A stretch of 64,000 bases of DNA, taken from contig DIDP01000027.1 in assembly GCA_002418205.1 (NCBI GenBank), positions 3,272-67,271 of the forward strand. Reading direction: 5' to 3'. Each line of letters opens with the position of its first letter. Position 1 is the stretch's first letter. The stretch is from Anaerolineales bacterium UBA5797 (GTDB lineage: Bacteria > Chloroflexota > Anaerolineae > Anaerolineales > Villigracilaceae). The position numbers were made by a program, and so were the translations under genes. The notes beneath the pieces were generated by a model. The model saw only the letters and a program-made list of their open reading frames with translations, was not told where the DNA came from and searched no databases. Below are positions 1-6,563 of this stretch, piece by piece.

Positions 1-585
1 CTCCTCCAACTGGTGGAGATAATCCTTCAATTGCTGGGCGTTCTCCCAGGCTGTGCCATAGATGCGTTGCAGCATCTTGTTGTTCTCATCGCCGCGCCAA
101 TACGCGCCCGCCACGTTCATCAACTTGAAGGCATCCGGCTTGATTTCCTTCGTGCTCTCCACATGCGGACCACGGCAAAGGTCCGTGAAGGAATCGTGCT
201 GGTAGATCGAGATCTCGGGCTTCTCCTTCAGCGGATTCCCATACTCGTCGAAACCGCCTTGTTCGAGTCCCTCGATCAACTCGATTTTATACGGCTGGTC
301 AGCAAAGATCTTCTTCGCCTCTTCTGCTGAAAGGACCGTTTTCTTGAACTCATGTTTGCCCTGCACGATCTGCCTCATCCGTTTTTCGATCTTTTCGAGA
401 TCTTCGGGCGTGAGATTGCGAGGCAGGTCGAAGTCATAATAAAACCCGTTCTCCACCGGAGGCCCGATCGTGTACTTGGCTTCCGGGAACATCTCCAGCA
501 CAGCCTGCGCCATGACATGCGCGGCCGAGTGGCGGATCTTATAGAGATGGGACTCTTCGTATTTTTCCTGAATTTGTTGCGACAT
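1..585 (-). CDS. thrS: Threonyl-tRNA synthetase, N-terminal part (cut by window edge)
   Basis: The minus strand encodes 195 codons from an ATG at 585 with AGGAAAGGAAG just upstream, open to the window edge. Residues near 19-29 read HSAAHVMAQAV, followed by IGPPVENGFYYDFD and later DLCRGPHV. These are hallmarks of the ThrRS second additional (editing) domain, which removes Ser mischarged on tRNA-Thr. The enzyme charges tRNA-Thr in the cytoplasm. The protein starts almost directly at the editing domain, so the usual TGS domain of about 60 residues is absent; the same frame upstream has a stop 106 nt before this ATG, leaving no room for it. The T-box leader supports the assignment. The catalytic core lies outside the window. 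Confidence 0.93.
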   Translation of the reverse strand, partial: MSQQIQEKYEESHLYKIRHSAAHVMAQAVLEMFPEAKYTIGPPVENGFYYDFDLPRNLTPEDLEKIEKRMRQIVQGKHEFKKTVLSAEEAKKIFADQPYKIELIEGLEQGGFDEYGNPLKEKPEISIYQHDSFTDLCRGPHVESTKEIKPDAFKLMNVAGAYWRGDENNKMLQRIYGTAWENAQQLKDYLHQLEE

Positions 586-632
586 TTTTCGCTTCCTTTC
601 CTGGATTGTGGTTGCTACCGCTACATTGGACT

Positions 633-704
633 TCACGCGACCCGAAGAAGCGGTAACCTGCCTCCGAGCCGCCGACGAGTGATGGTGGTGTCATCTGTAG
701 TCAT
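633..704 (-). CDS. Possible 23-residue Thr-rich leader peptide upstream of thrS
   Basis: A short ORF lies between the T-box terminator and thrS. Its ATG at 704 follows a strong Shine-Dalgarno (AAGGAGG, 5 nt spacing), better than that of thrS itself. It starts MTTDDTTIT, so five of the first nine codons are Thr (ACT, ACA, ACC, ACC, ACT), then becomes Arg/Leu-rich and stops at 633, 47 nt before the thrS ATG. Thr-codon runs in leaders are known from thr operon attenuation. Here it might add translational coupling or a ribosome-stalling control on top of the T-box. There is no homology support, so it may be fortuitous. Confidence 0.4.
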   Translation of the reverse strand: MTTDDTTITRRRLGGRLPLLRVA

Positions 705-720
705 GGCGACCTCCTTATAA

Positions 721-1020
721 ACAAAAATTCTCGCCCGAACACGGGGCGAGAATTTGATTCACGCGGTTCCACCCGATTTACTCCTCTCGCTGGTCAGGTC
801 AGGCGGGTGCTTTTCTCGCCTGTATCGAGACCACCATGAGAAGTATCTCTTCAGCCTCTAACGGAGCCATCCGTTCCACTTACTTGCTGAAAGCCAACCG
901 CTGACAGCTTTGGGTCTCACGCTCGCGAGGGGTTTTCTGTGGTTTTCCCTGGAAGAGATTCTCAATCTTCGATCTCTTCTCCCTGTCAGGGACCTGACCA
1001 CGTACTCGTCTCGGTCATCG
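721..1020 (-). promoter_or_regulatory. T-box riboswitch controlling thrS
   Basis: Reading the minus strand, GACGAGTACG near 1010 resembles the start of Stem I with its AGTA motif. The conserved T-box GGGTGGAACCGCGTGAAT lies at 774-757, followed at once by an intrinsic terminator (727-753). The antiterminator bulge is UGGA, which would pair with an uncharged tRNA ending UCCA, as in many bacterial tRNA-Thr with U73. A GAAA-ACC segment on the 3' side of Stem I puts a candidate ACC (Thr) specifier at 931-933. Family knowledge: uncharged tRNA-Thr stabilises the antiterminator and lets thrS be transcribed. The specifier position is tentative because I could not fold the RNA. Confidence 0.9.
727..753 (-). 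terminator. T-box intrinsic terminator
   Basis: ATTCTCGCCC pairs perfectly with GGGCGAGAAT over a 7-nt loop, followed on the minus strand by TTTTGTTT. It comes directly after the T-box motif and so is the regulated terminator of the riboswitch. Confidence 0.88.
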
Positions 1021-1030
1021 CGTTTTGTGG

Positions 1031-1060
1031 CTAATAGCTAAACGCTGAAAGCTATTAGCT
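1031..1060. repeat. Inverted repeat between tRNA-Val and T-box
   Basis: CTAATAGC and GCTATTAG form an inverted repeat around AAACGCTGAAA. There is no T-tract on either strand, so it is a poor terminator. Similar AGCTGACAGC-like words occur inside the T-box leader (near 885-910). Confidence 0.55.
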
Positions 1061-1066
1061 GATCTG

Positions 1067-1140
1067 TGGGCGAGATAGGGCTCGAACCTACGACCTCTGC
1101 TATGTCAAAGCAGTGCTCTAACCAACTGAGCTACCCGCCC
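1067..1140 (-). tRNA. tRNA-Val(GAC)
   Basis: A 74-nt cloverleaf on the minus strand: acceptor GGGCGGG pairs with CTCGCCC (one G-T), the D arm has AGCTCAGTTGGTTAGAGC, and the anticodon stem CTGCT/AGCAG encloses loop TTGACAT, giving anticodon GAC (Val). The T arm has GGTTCGAGCCC. Discriminator base A; CCA is not encoded. Confidence 0.96.
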
Positions 1141-1151
1141 GAAGGACTCGT

Positions 1152-1180
1152 ATTATAACGAGGAGAGATGGTTTTGGCAA
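1152..1180 (-). promoter_or_regulatory. Promoter of tRNA-Val
   Basis: On the minus strand TTGCCA (1180-1175) and TATAAT (1157-1152) are separated by 17 nt. The predicted start is about 5 nt before the mature tRNA 5' end. No second promoter of this quality is visible before the T-box, so the tRNA and thrS leader may share transcripts. Confidence 0.8.
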
Positions 1181-1212
1181 TACGGCTGTTTGCCACCTCT
1201 CAACTCAGGGGA

Positions 1213-2250
1213 TCAATTCACCTTGCACACCACCAATGTGACATCGTCTGCCAGCAAAGCCCCCTGCGTGAAGTCGTTCAATGCCTGGCGGATCTTCCCG
1301 GCAATCGCCTCGGAAGACTGATGTTCGTTGTTGCGTACCACCTCTGCCAGCCTGTCATAGCCAAACAGATCATCCGCTTGTGGGTTGATCGCCTCGGTCA
1401 CGCCGTCCGTATAAATGACTAGGATGTCGCCGGGCATCAATTGCGCCTCGGCGGGCTTTACATTGAAGTATTCCATCAACCCGATCGCGGCTCCGGTCGG
1501 TTTGAGCCAGAGATCCTCGCCGGTGGAGCGGCGATGGATATATGGCGGGTTATGACCCGCATTTGCATACGATAACTTCTTCGCCATCGGATCGAGGCTG
1601 GCGAAAAAGACGGTCACGAAAGTCGAAAAGTTGATGTTGTGGATGTAGATGTGGTTGATCCTTTCCAGAACAGCAGTGGGGGAGGCGCTCTCGGAGGTCA
1701 GGGTATGGAAAGCCATCTGCAGGCTGGTCACCAGCATACTGGCAGAGACGCCATGCCCGCTCACATCCGCGACCACGAGACCGTGATTCCCATCCTTGAA
1801 TTGCAGGAAGTCGAAGTAATCCCCGCTGACGATCTGGGCGGGACGGCTGAACGCCGCAATATCGAATCCTGCTATGGAAGGGATCCGTTGCGGCAGGATC
1901 GCGCGCTGGATGACCTGGGACAACTCCAGTTCGCTCTCCAACTGCCGCAATTCCGTATCAGTATAATGACCGAGACATACCGTGGCTGTATAGTCCATCA
2001 TCAGGAGTTCGTCGTCCACTCTGCCGTGGCAGACTTCGCAGACTCCCAGAACGCCTGCCTCAACCTTTTGTAGTGACTTATCGATGACATGCAAGTGCTC
2101 CTTCAAAATGGCTTCGTCCTCCGAGCACAGGCAGGTTTCTTTTTGCTGTTCGGTGGTCGTTTCACGCCATTGTTCGAGGCTGGTCTTCTTTTCGGTCAGA
2201 CCCTCGTGGATATGGTCAATAAGACTGGTTTCCATTTGCACATTCTCCAT
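1213..2250 (-). CDS. SpoIIE/RsbU-type PP2C phosphatase with N-terminal DksA-like zinc ribbon
   Basis: About 345 residues. The first ~60 are charged and helical; then CEVC-x17-CLGH matches the spacing of the DksA/TraR zinc ribbon (CxxC-x17-CxxC), with His in the last position. The remainder is a SpoIIE phosphatase domain: PARPAQIVSGDYFD-type motif (here SRPAQIVSGDYFDF), VADVSGHGVSASM, NAGHNPPY, YTDGVTEA and a final DDVTLVV, so the metal-binding Asp residues are present. Such phosphatases act on STAS-domain anti-sigma antagonists in partner-switching stress control; no such partner is nearby. The start is uncertain: GTG at 2262, ATG at 2250, or ATG at 2235, which has the better GGAG spacing. 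Confidence 0.88.
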   Translation of the reverse strand: MENVQMETSLIDHIHEGLTEKKTSLEQWRETTTEQQKETCLCSEDEAILKEHLHVIDKSLQKVEAGVLGVCEVCHGRVDDELLMMDYTATVCLGHYTDTELRQLESELELSQVIQRAILPQRIPSIAGFDIAAFSRPAQIVSGDYFDFLQFKDGNHGLVVADVSGHGVSASMLVTSLQMAFHTLTSESASPTAVLERINHIYIHNINFSTFVTVFFASLDPMAKKLSYANAGHNPPYIHRRSTGEDLWLKPTGAAIGLMEYFNVKPAEAQLMPGDILVIYTDGVTEAINPQADDLFGYDRLAEVVRNNEHQSSEAIAGKIRQALNDFTQGALLADDVTLVVCKVN

Positions 2251-2378
2251 TTCGGTTGTCACGATTAACGGATGAAACGTTTGTTCTAAATCTTACCATT
2301 AAAATCAGGCAGAAAACGGATTAATAACCTTTCATATTGATGCCCCCGCGAGGGGACTTCGTACGTGAATCCTTGCGG

Positions 2379-2384
2379 TATAAT
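2379..2384 (+). promoter_or_regulatory. -10 box close to the sortase start
   Basis: A perfect TATAAT ends 9 nt before the sortase ATG and no ribosome binding site is visible, which suggests a leaderless or near-leaderless transcript. The -35 region is weak. Confidence 0.55.
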
Positions 2385-2393
2385 CCCCTCGCC

Positions 2394-3290
2394 ATGCCAA
2401 GAAGAAAAGCGCCCGAGGATCTGTCTGTTGAAGAGTTGCGCCGTCTGTTGATCGAGAAACGGCGCGGTGCTCGGCGCGAGAGGCTCGAGCACTTTAAAAG
2501 AACAGGACGCGTGGTTGCCGTGGAGCCGGATACACTGGAAGCGATTGCCCCGGTGGTGGATACGCTCGAGGGGACCAGCGACCAGCCCCAAGCCCCGGTT
2601 TCGAAGCGCCGACGGGTCATGGACCGGATCCTTTTGGCGGTGGAGGTCCTTGCGGTGGTGGGACTCATCGGAGTCCTCATCAGCGGATTTGGCGTCCTGC
2701 AAGCCTTGAACGAGGAGGTCGCTTCCGCGTTGGCGCAGGAAACGTTGACGCCCACGCCGTTGGTTGTGGCGGTTGTCCTTCCATCCGGGCACCTGCCGCC
2801 GGATGCGCAGGGAAATACACGGCCCAACGATGCGGAGATCCCCGAGCACCTGCGCCCCATGGTGCAGTCGCTGGCGAACATCCCGGTGCCGACCGCCGCG
2901 CCCGACCAGGCGATCCGGATCCAGATCCCCGCGATCGATGTGGATGCGCCCGTTGTGCAGGGTGACGGCTGGGAGCAACTCAAAAAGGGCGTCGGTCAGA
3001 ACGTCGGCTCTGCCAACCCCGGGCAGAACGGAAATGTGATCCTGTCGGCGCATAACGATGTGTATGGCGAGATCTTTCGTTACCTGGACCGCCTCGCCCC
3101 CGGCGACCAGGTGATCCTTTACACACAACAGCGGCAATATGTGTATGTTGTGGACCGTACTGCGATCGTTGAGCCGACCGCAGTGGAAGTGATGGCATCC
3201 ACGGGAAACCCAACGGTGACGTTGATCTCGTGTTATCCATATCTTGTTGATGACGAGCGCATTGTGGTATTTGCGCGATTGCAAAACTAA
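2394..3290 (+). CDS. Sortase (class D/E-like transpeptidase)
   Basis: About 298 residues from ATG 2394 (MPRRKAPEDLSV); the frame is open farther upstream but the TATAAT at 2379 favours this start. A cytoplasmic, Arg-rich N-terminus of ~80 residues is followed by one membrane helix (LAVEVLAVVGLIGVLISGFG), a Pro/Thr linker and the sortase barrel. Catalytic residues are visible: His in ILSAHNDVYG, Cys in TLISCYPYLV and Arg in DDERIVVFAR. Sortases join a C-terminal sorting signal (LPxTG-like) of secreted proteins to the wall. No obvious LPxTG protein lies in the window; the SLH proteins use another anchor. It is followed closely by a small membrane protein. Confidence 0.9.
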   Translation: MPRRKAPEDLSVEELRRLLIEKRRGARRERLEHFKRTGRVVAVEPDTLEAIAPVVDTLEGTSDQPQAPVSKRRRVMDRILLAVEVLAVVGLIGVLISGFGVLQALNEEVASALAQETLTPTPLVVAVVLPSGHLPPDAQGNTRPNDAEIPEHLRPMVQSLANIPVPTAAPDQAIRIQIPAIDVDAPVVQGDGWEQLKKGVGQNVGSANPGQNGNVILSAHNDVYGEIFRYLDRLAPGDQVILYTQQRQYVYVVDRTAIVEPTAVEVMASTGNPTVTLISCYPYLVDDERIVVFARLQN

Positions 3291-3300
3291 GGAGTATCAA

Positions 3301-3453
3301 ATGGCAAAGAGCAATAAAAAGATGGCGGTCTCATCGAGCCGCAACGAGTTCAATCCCGATTACAGCGATGTCAGGCGCGACCTGAAACGGATCGGTTCGC
3401 TTGCCGGTTTCTTTATCGCTGTATTGATCGTACTCTCGTTCTTCCTGAGATAG
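3301..3453 (+). CDS. Small single-pass membrane protein, 50 aa
   Basis: ATG 3301 has AGGAG seven nt upstream and lies 10 nt after the sortase stop, so it is probably cotranscribed. The first 30 residues are polar and basic (many Lys, Arg, Asn); residues ~33-49 form one helix (LAGFFIAVLIVLSFFLR). I do not recognise the family. The position suggests a membrane partner of the sortase or a small stress protein, but nothing in the sequence proves this. Confidence 0.75.
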   Translation: MAKSNKKMAVSSSRNEFNPDYSDVRRDLKRIGSLAGFFIAVLIVLSFFLR

Positions 3454-3510
3454 ATATCTGCCGCCGGTTCCACGCGTATTTTCGTGGTGTCCGCGCCGAA
3501 AGAGGTTTTC

Positions 3511-4578
3511 ATGTCCCGCATGTTTGTCCCGGGTCCCGTGGATGTCCCCGACGAGGTCCTGCAGGCGCAGACCGCGCCCATGCTGCCCCATCGCAGCAAG
3601 GAATTCGAAGCCATCTACCGCCGCGCCTCTGAAAAAGCGCAGCAACTTTTTTACACAACATATCGGGTTTTCCTCACATCGTCCTCCGGCACCGGATTGC
3701 AGGAAGCCGCCGTCCGCAACTTCGTGGAGAAGCGCGTGCTTTCGGTGGTCAACGGTGCGTTTGCGGATCGCTGGTATGAGGTCGCCGTTTCAAATGGAAA
3801 GGACGCGGAGAAACTCGCTTTCGAATGGGACGCGCCCGCTTCTCCCGACCGAATCGCGGATGCCGTTAAAAGCGGCGGGTTCGAAGCCCTGACCGTGGTC
3901 CACAACGAGACCTCCACCGGGATGCAGAATCCCGTCAAGGAAATTGCGGAGGCGGTCCGCGCGGTCGCGCCCGACACACTGATCCTTGTGGACGCGGTCT
4001 CCTCGCTTGGCGGCGCAAAGATCGAGATGGATGCCTGGGGACTCGATATGGTCCTCACCTCCTCGCAGAAATGCCTGGCACTGCCTCCCGGTCTGGCATT
4101 GGGAGCCGTCTCGGACCGCGCCATGAAGAAAGCCGAATCGGTTCCAAACCGCGGCTGGTACTTTGACCTGCCCCGCATGGAAAAACACCGCAACAAGGAT
4201 TCCTCCCCCGCGACCCCGGCAATGTCGTTAATCTTTGCCCTCGATTTCCAACTCGACCGCATCCTTGCCGAGGGGTTGGAGAAACGCTTTGCGCGTCATT
4301 CCGCGATGGCAAAGCGCGTGCAGGAATGGGCGGAAGCACACGACCTGGCGATGTATGCGCCCGAAGGCTATCGCTCGCAGACCGTGACCACGATCAAGAA
4401 CGAACGCGGTATCAACGTCTCTGATCTGAACGCCTTCCTTAAACAACGCGAAATGCGCATTGCAGGCGGATATGGTCCCATTAAGGAAACGACCTTCCGC
4501 ATCGCACACATGGGCGAGACTCAATTGGAAGATATCGAGAAGCTGCTCGCCGCGATGGAAGAATATTTGAAGAAATAG
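3511..4578 (+). CDS. Class V aminotransferase (alanine/serine-glyoxylate aminotransferase family)
   Basis: About 355 residues from ATG 3511 (MSRMFVPGPVDVP), preceded by AAAGAGG. PLP-dependent fold: SSGTGLQEAAVRN phosphate-binding loop, VHNETSTGMQNP, VDAVSSLGGAKIEMD with the PLP-contacting Asp, and TSSQKCLALPPG with the Schiff-base Lys. The C-terminus has IKETTFRIAHMG. The family moves amino groups between Ala or Ser and glyoxylate/pyruvate; close relatives are often labelled soluble hydrogenase small subunit or phosphoserine aminotransferase. The glyoxylate/hydroxypyruvate reductase (36586) and glycerate kinase (37600) in the same window fit a Ser-glyoxylate role, but they are 32 kb away. The exact substrate cannot be read from sequence. 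Confidence 0.88.
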   Translation: MSRMFVPGPVDVPDEVLQAQTAPMLPHRSKEFEAIYRRASEKAQQLFYTTYRVFLTSSSGTGLQEAAVRNFVEKRVLSVVNGAFADRWYEVAVSNGKDAEKLAFEWDAPASPDRIADAVKSGGFEALTVVHNETSTGMQNPVKEIAEAVRAVAPDTLILVDAVSSLGGAKIEMDAWGLDMVLTSSQKCLALPPGLALGAVSDRAMKKAESVPNRGWYFDLPRMEKHRNKDSSPATPAMSLIFALDFQLDRILAEGLEKRFARHSAMAKRVQEWAEAHDLAMYAPEGYRSQTVTTIKNERGINVSDLNAFLKQREMRIAGGYGPIKETTFRIAHMGETQLEDIEKLLAAMEEYLKK

Positions 4579-4605
4579 GGAAAAGTTTATTCAAGTCGAA
4601 TATTT

Positions 4606-4638
4606 GGGAAAGGTTGTCAAGCAGCCTTTCCCTTTTTA
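4606..4638 (+). terminator. Intrinsic terminator after the aminotransferase
   Basis: GGGAAAGG and CCTTTCCC form a perfect 8-bp stem followed by TTTTTATT. Confidence 0.88.
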
Positions 4639-4641
4639 TTC

Positions 4642-4693
4642 TTGACTAACTTTGTTTTATGAGTAATAATTATGTGTAATTATATTACACATA
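4642..4693 (+). promoter_or_regulatory. Promoter and palindromic operator of the toxin-antitoxin operon
   Basis: TTGACT (4642-4647), 17-nt spacer, AATAAT (4665-4670). Immediately downstream, TATGTGTAAT and ATTACACATA form a perfect 10-bp inverted repeat with 3-nt centre (4671-4693) that covers the expected transcription start. This is the usual arrangement for autorepression by a ribbon-helix-helix antitoxin, alone or with its toxin. Confidence 0.87.
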
Positions 4694-4705
4694 AAGGATG
4701 TGTGT

Positions 4706-4960
4706 ATGGAGCTCCAAAGAACCCAGATTTTGCTTGAAAAATCACAGCACCAGATCCTAACTCTGATCGCTGAAGAGGAAAATCGTAGCATTTCAGAGAT
4801 CGTACGGGAAATGATCGAGCGCGAATTACGTTTCCGCCAAAGACGTCGGATGTTGCTGGCCGCGCGGGAGCTTCAAGCAGATTACAACGCCAACCCCGAC
4901 CTGACGGAGTTCACTGACTTGGATGCTGACGACTTCCTCTTCGAGGACGAAGAATTATGA
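4706..4960 (+). CDS. Ribbon-helix-helix antitoxin (CopG/MazE-like)
   Basis: 84 residues from ATG 4706 after AAAGGATG; an ATG two codons earlier is possible. Residues 1-45 look like a ribbon-helix-helix: QRTQILLEKSQHQILTLIAEE type beta strand, then NRSISEIVREMIERELR. The C-terminus (DLTEFTDLDADDFLFEDEEL) is very acidic, typical of the unfolded toxin-binding tail. It should bind the palindrome at 4671 and neutralise the toxin encoded next, with which it overlaps by 4 nt (ATGA). Confidence 0.85.
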   Translation: MELQRTQILLEKSQHQILTLIAEEENRSISEIVREMIERELRFRQRRRMLLAARELQADYNANPDLTEFTDLDADDFLFEDEEL

Positions 4961-5295
4961 AGAGAGGGGAGATTTGGTTGGTAAACCTCGATCCCACAGT
5001 TGGATCAGAGATTAAAAAAACGCGTCCCGTTGTGATCATAAGCAGTGATTTGATAGGGATATTACCCCTAAAGGTGATTGTCCCTTTTACAGATTGGAAG
5101 GATCGTTATACATCTGCGCCTTGGATGGTGAGGATTGATCCGGATGATGACAATGGTTTGAGCAAACCATCGGCTGCGGATGGGTTACAGGTGCGATCTG
5201 TATCTCAGCAGAGACTGGTGAAACGTTTGGGAGTTTTATCTCCATTGCAAGTTGCAAGGATCGTGCAGGCTGTCGTCAATGTTTTTCAACGATAA
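4957..5295 (+). CDS. MazF/PemK-type mRNA interferase toxin
   Basis: 112 residues, the usual size. The N-terminus MKRGEIWLVNLDPTVGSEIKKTRPVV... is diagnostic of MazF/PemK, with the conserved Arg of KTRPVVII that takes part in catalysis. The family cleaves RNA at short motifs when the antitoxin is degraded. Translation is coupled to the antitoxin by an ATGA overlap. The 3' end overlaps the next gene's start by 17 nt. Confidence 0.9.
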   Translation: MKRGEIWLVNLDPTVGSEIKKTRPVVIISSDLIGILPLKVIVPFTDWKDRYTSAPWMVRIDPDDDNGLSKPSAADGLQVRSVSQQRLVKRLGVLSPLQVARIVQAVVNVFQR

Positions 5296-6517
5296 TGCTG
5301 AATACGAGCTTGTTCTCGAAAAATTTGCCTACGGCGGCGAAGCAATGGGCCGCCTCGACGATGGCCGCGCGGTCTTTGTCCCGTTTGGGTTGCCGGGCGA
5401 AAGAGTCCGCGTGAGGTTGACGGAGGAGAAGAAGAATTTCGCGCGCGGCGAAATCGTTGAGATTCTCGAACCCTCGCCGGATCGAATTAAAGCAAAATGC
5501 AAACACTTTGGCGAATGCGGCGGCTGTCATTATCAAAACCTGTCTTACGAGAAGCAGTTACAGGCAAAGACGGACATTCTTATCGATCAATTGCAACGGA
5601 TAGGCAAGGTCGAAGACCCGCCCGTCAAGCCGATGGTCGCGTGCCCGAGTCCGTGGAATTATCGCAATCACGTGCAATTTTCCCTGGATGAAAACAGCAG
5701 GTTGGGATTTCAAGCGCCACATTCCAATCGGGTAATTCCGATCACTGAATGCCACCTCCCCGAATCCGCCATCGATGAATTCTGGCATCAACTTGCATTC
5801 GAGCCTGGGACGCATATCGAACGCGTCTCATTGCGCGCGGGGGCGGATGAAGATCTCATGCTCGTCCTTGAATCTGATTTTCCCGAAGCGCCCGAATTGG
5901 CGATCGAAGCAGGCATCTCTGTCGCGCATATCTATGAGGAAAATACGGTTGTCCTGGCGGGGAACGACCATATCATCCTCCGCGTGCTGGACCGCGATTT
6001 CAAAGTTTCTGCAGCGTCGTTCTTTCAGGTGAATACGGTCATGGCGGGTAAGATGGTCGAGCACCTGGTTGCCCGATTACCAATCACCCGATCCACCACT
6101 CTTCTCGATGTGTACTGCGGGGTCGGGCTCTTCAGCGCGTTCCTCGCCCCCAACTGCGGACGCGTGATCGGGATCGAATCGTCGGAATCCGCGTGCGAGG
6201 ATTTCGCTGTCAACCTGGATGAGTTCGATAACGTGGAGCTTTACGAGGGAGCGGCTGAGGCTGTGATTCCGCATCTCGAAGCGAATCCGGATATCGTCCT
6301 GGTTGACCCGCCGCGGGCAGGCTTGGATAAGGCTGTCGTGGACGGCATCCTGAGATTGAATCCGAACCTGATTGCATATGTCTCGTGCGACCCTTCCACG
6401 CTGGCGCGCGACGCGGCGCGACTCATCCGTGGCGGTTACAAACCAGGAGAAATCACGCCGTTCGACCTCTTCCCGCAAACCTATCACATCGAAAGTATTT
6501 CGTTCTTCGAACGTTAA
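5279..6517 (+). CDS. TrmA/RlmD-family RNA (uracil-5-)-methyltransferase
   Basis: About 412 residues from ATG 5279 (MFFNDNAEYELVLEKFAYGG), overlapping the toxin's 3' end. An N-terminal TRAM domain (RNA-binding OB fold, residues ~5-60) precedes the 4Fe-4S cysteines CKHFGECGGCHYQ, a SAM-binding segment (TLLDVYCGVGLFSAFLAP), the VDPPRAGLD motif and the catalytic YVSCDPSTLARD. It makes 5-methyluridine in rRNA or tRNA; RlmD, RlmCD and TrmA cannot be told apart here. It has no functional link to the toxin-antitoxin pair apart from shared transcription. Confidence 0.92.
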   Translation: MFFNDNAEYELVLEKFAYGGEAMGRLDDGRAVFVPFGLPGERVRVRLTEEKKNFARGEIVEILEPSPDRIKAKCKHFGECGGCHYQNLSYEKQLQAKTDILIDQLQRIGKVEDPPVKPMVACPSPWNYRNHVQFSLDENSRLGFQAPHSNRVIPITECHLPESAIDEFWHQLAFEPGTHIERVSLRAGADEDLMLVLESDFPEAPELAIEAGISVAHIYEENTVVLAGNDHIILRVLDRDFKVSAASFFQVNTVMAGKMVEHLVARLPITRSTTLLDVYCGVGLFSAFLAPNCGRVIGIESSESACEDFAVNLDEFDNVELYEGAAEAVIPHLEANPDIVLVDPPRAGLDKAVVDGILRLNPNLIAYVSCDPSTLARDAARLIRGGYKPGEITPFDLFPQTYHIESISFFER

Positions 6518-6522
6518 ATGAC

Positions 6523-6548
6523 AACGACCCTGCAAAAGCAGGGTCGTT
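6523..6548. terminator. Bidirectional terminator between convergent genes
   Basis: AACGACCCTGC and GCAGGGTCGTT form a perfect stem between the methyltransferase (plus) and the membrane protein (minus). The T-tracts are poor. Confidence 0.7.
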
Positions 6549-6563
6549 GCATGAATGAGGCGA

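Noticed and set aside
13..720. Two plus-strand ORFs over thrS and its leader
   Set aside because: They are antisense to clear ThrRS coding sequence and the leader region.
1031..1060. Terminator of tRNA-Val
   Set aside because: The inverted repeat has no T-tract on the tRNA strand and resembles dispersed words.
2286..3284. 332-codon minus-strand ORF opposite the sortase
   Set aside because: Low-complexity His/Arg/Asp composition typical of a shadow frame; the sortase catalytic motifs lie on the plus strand.
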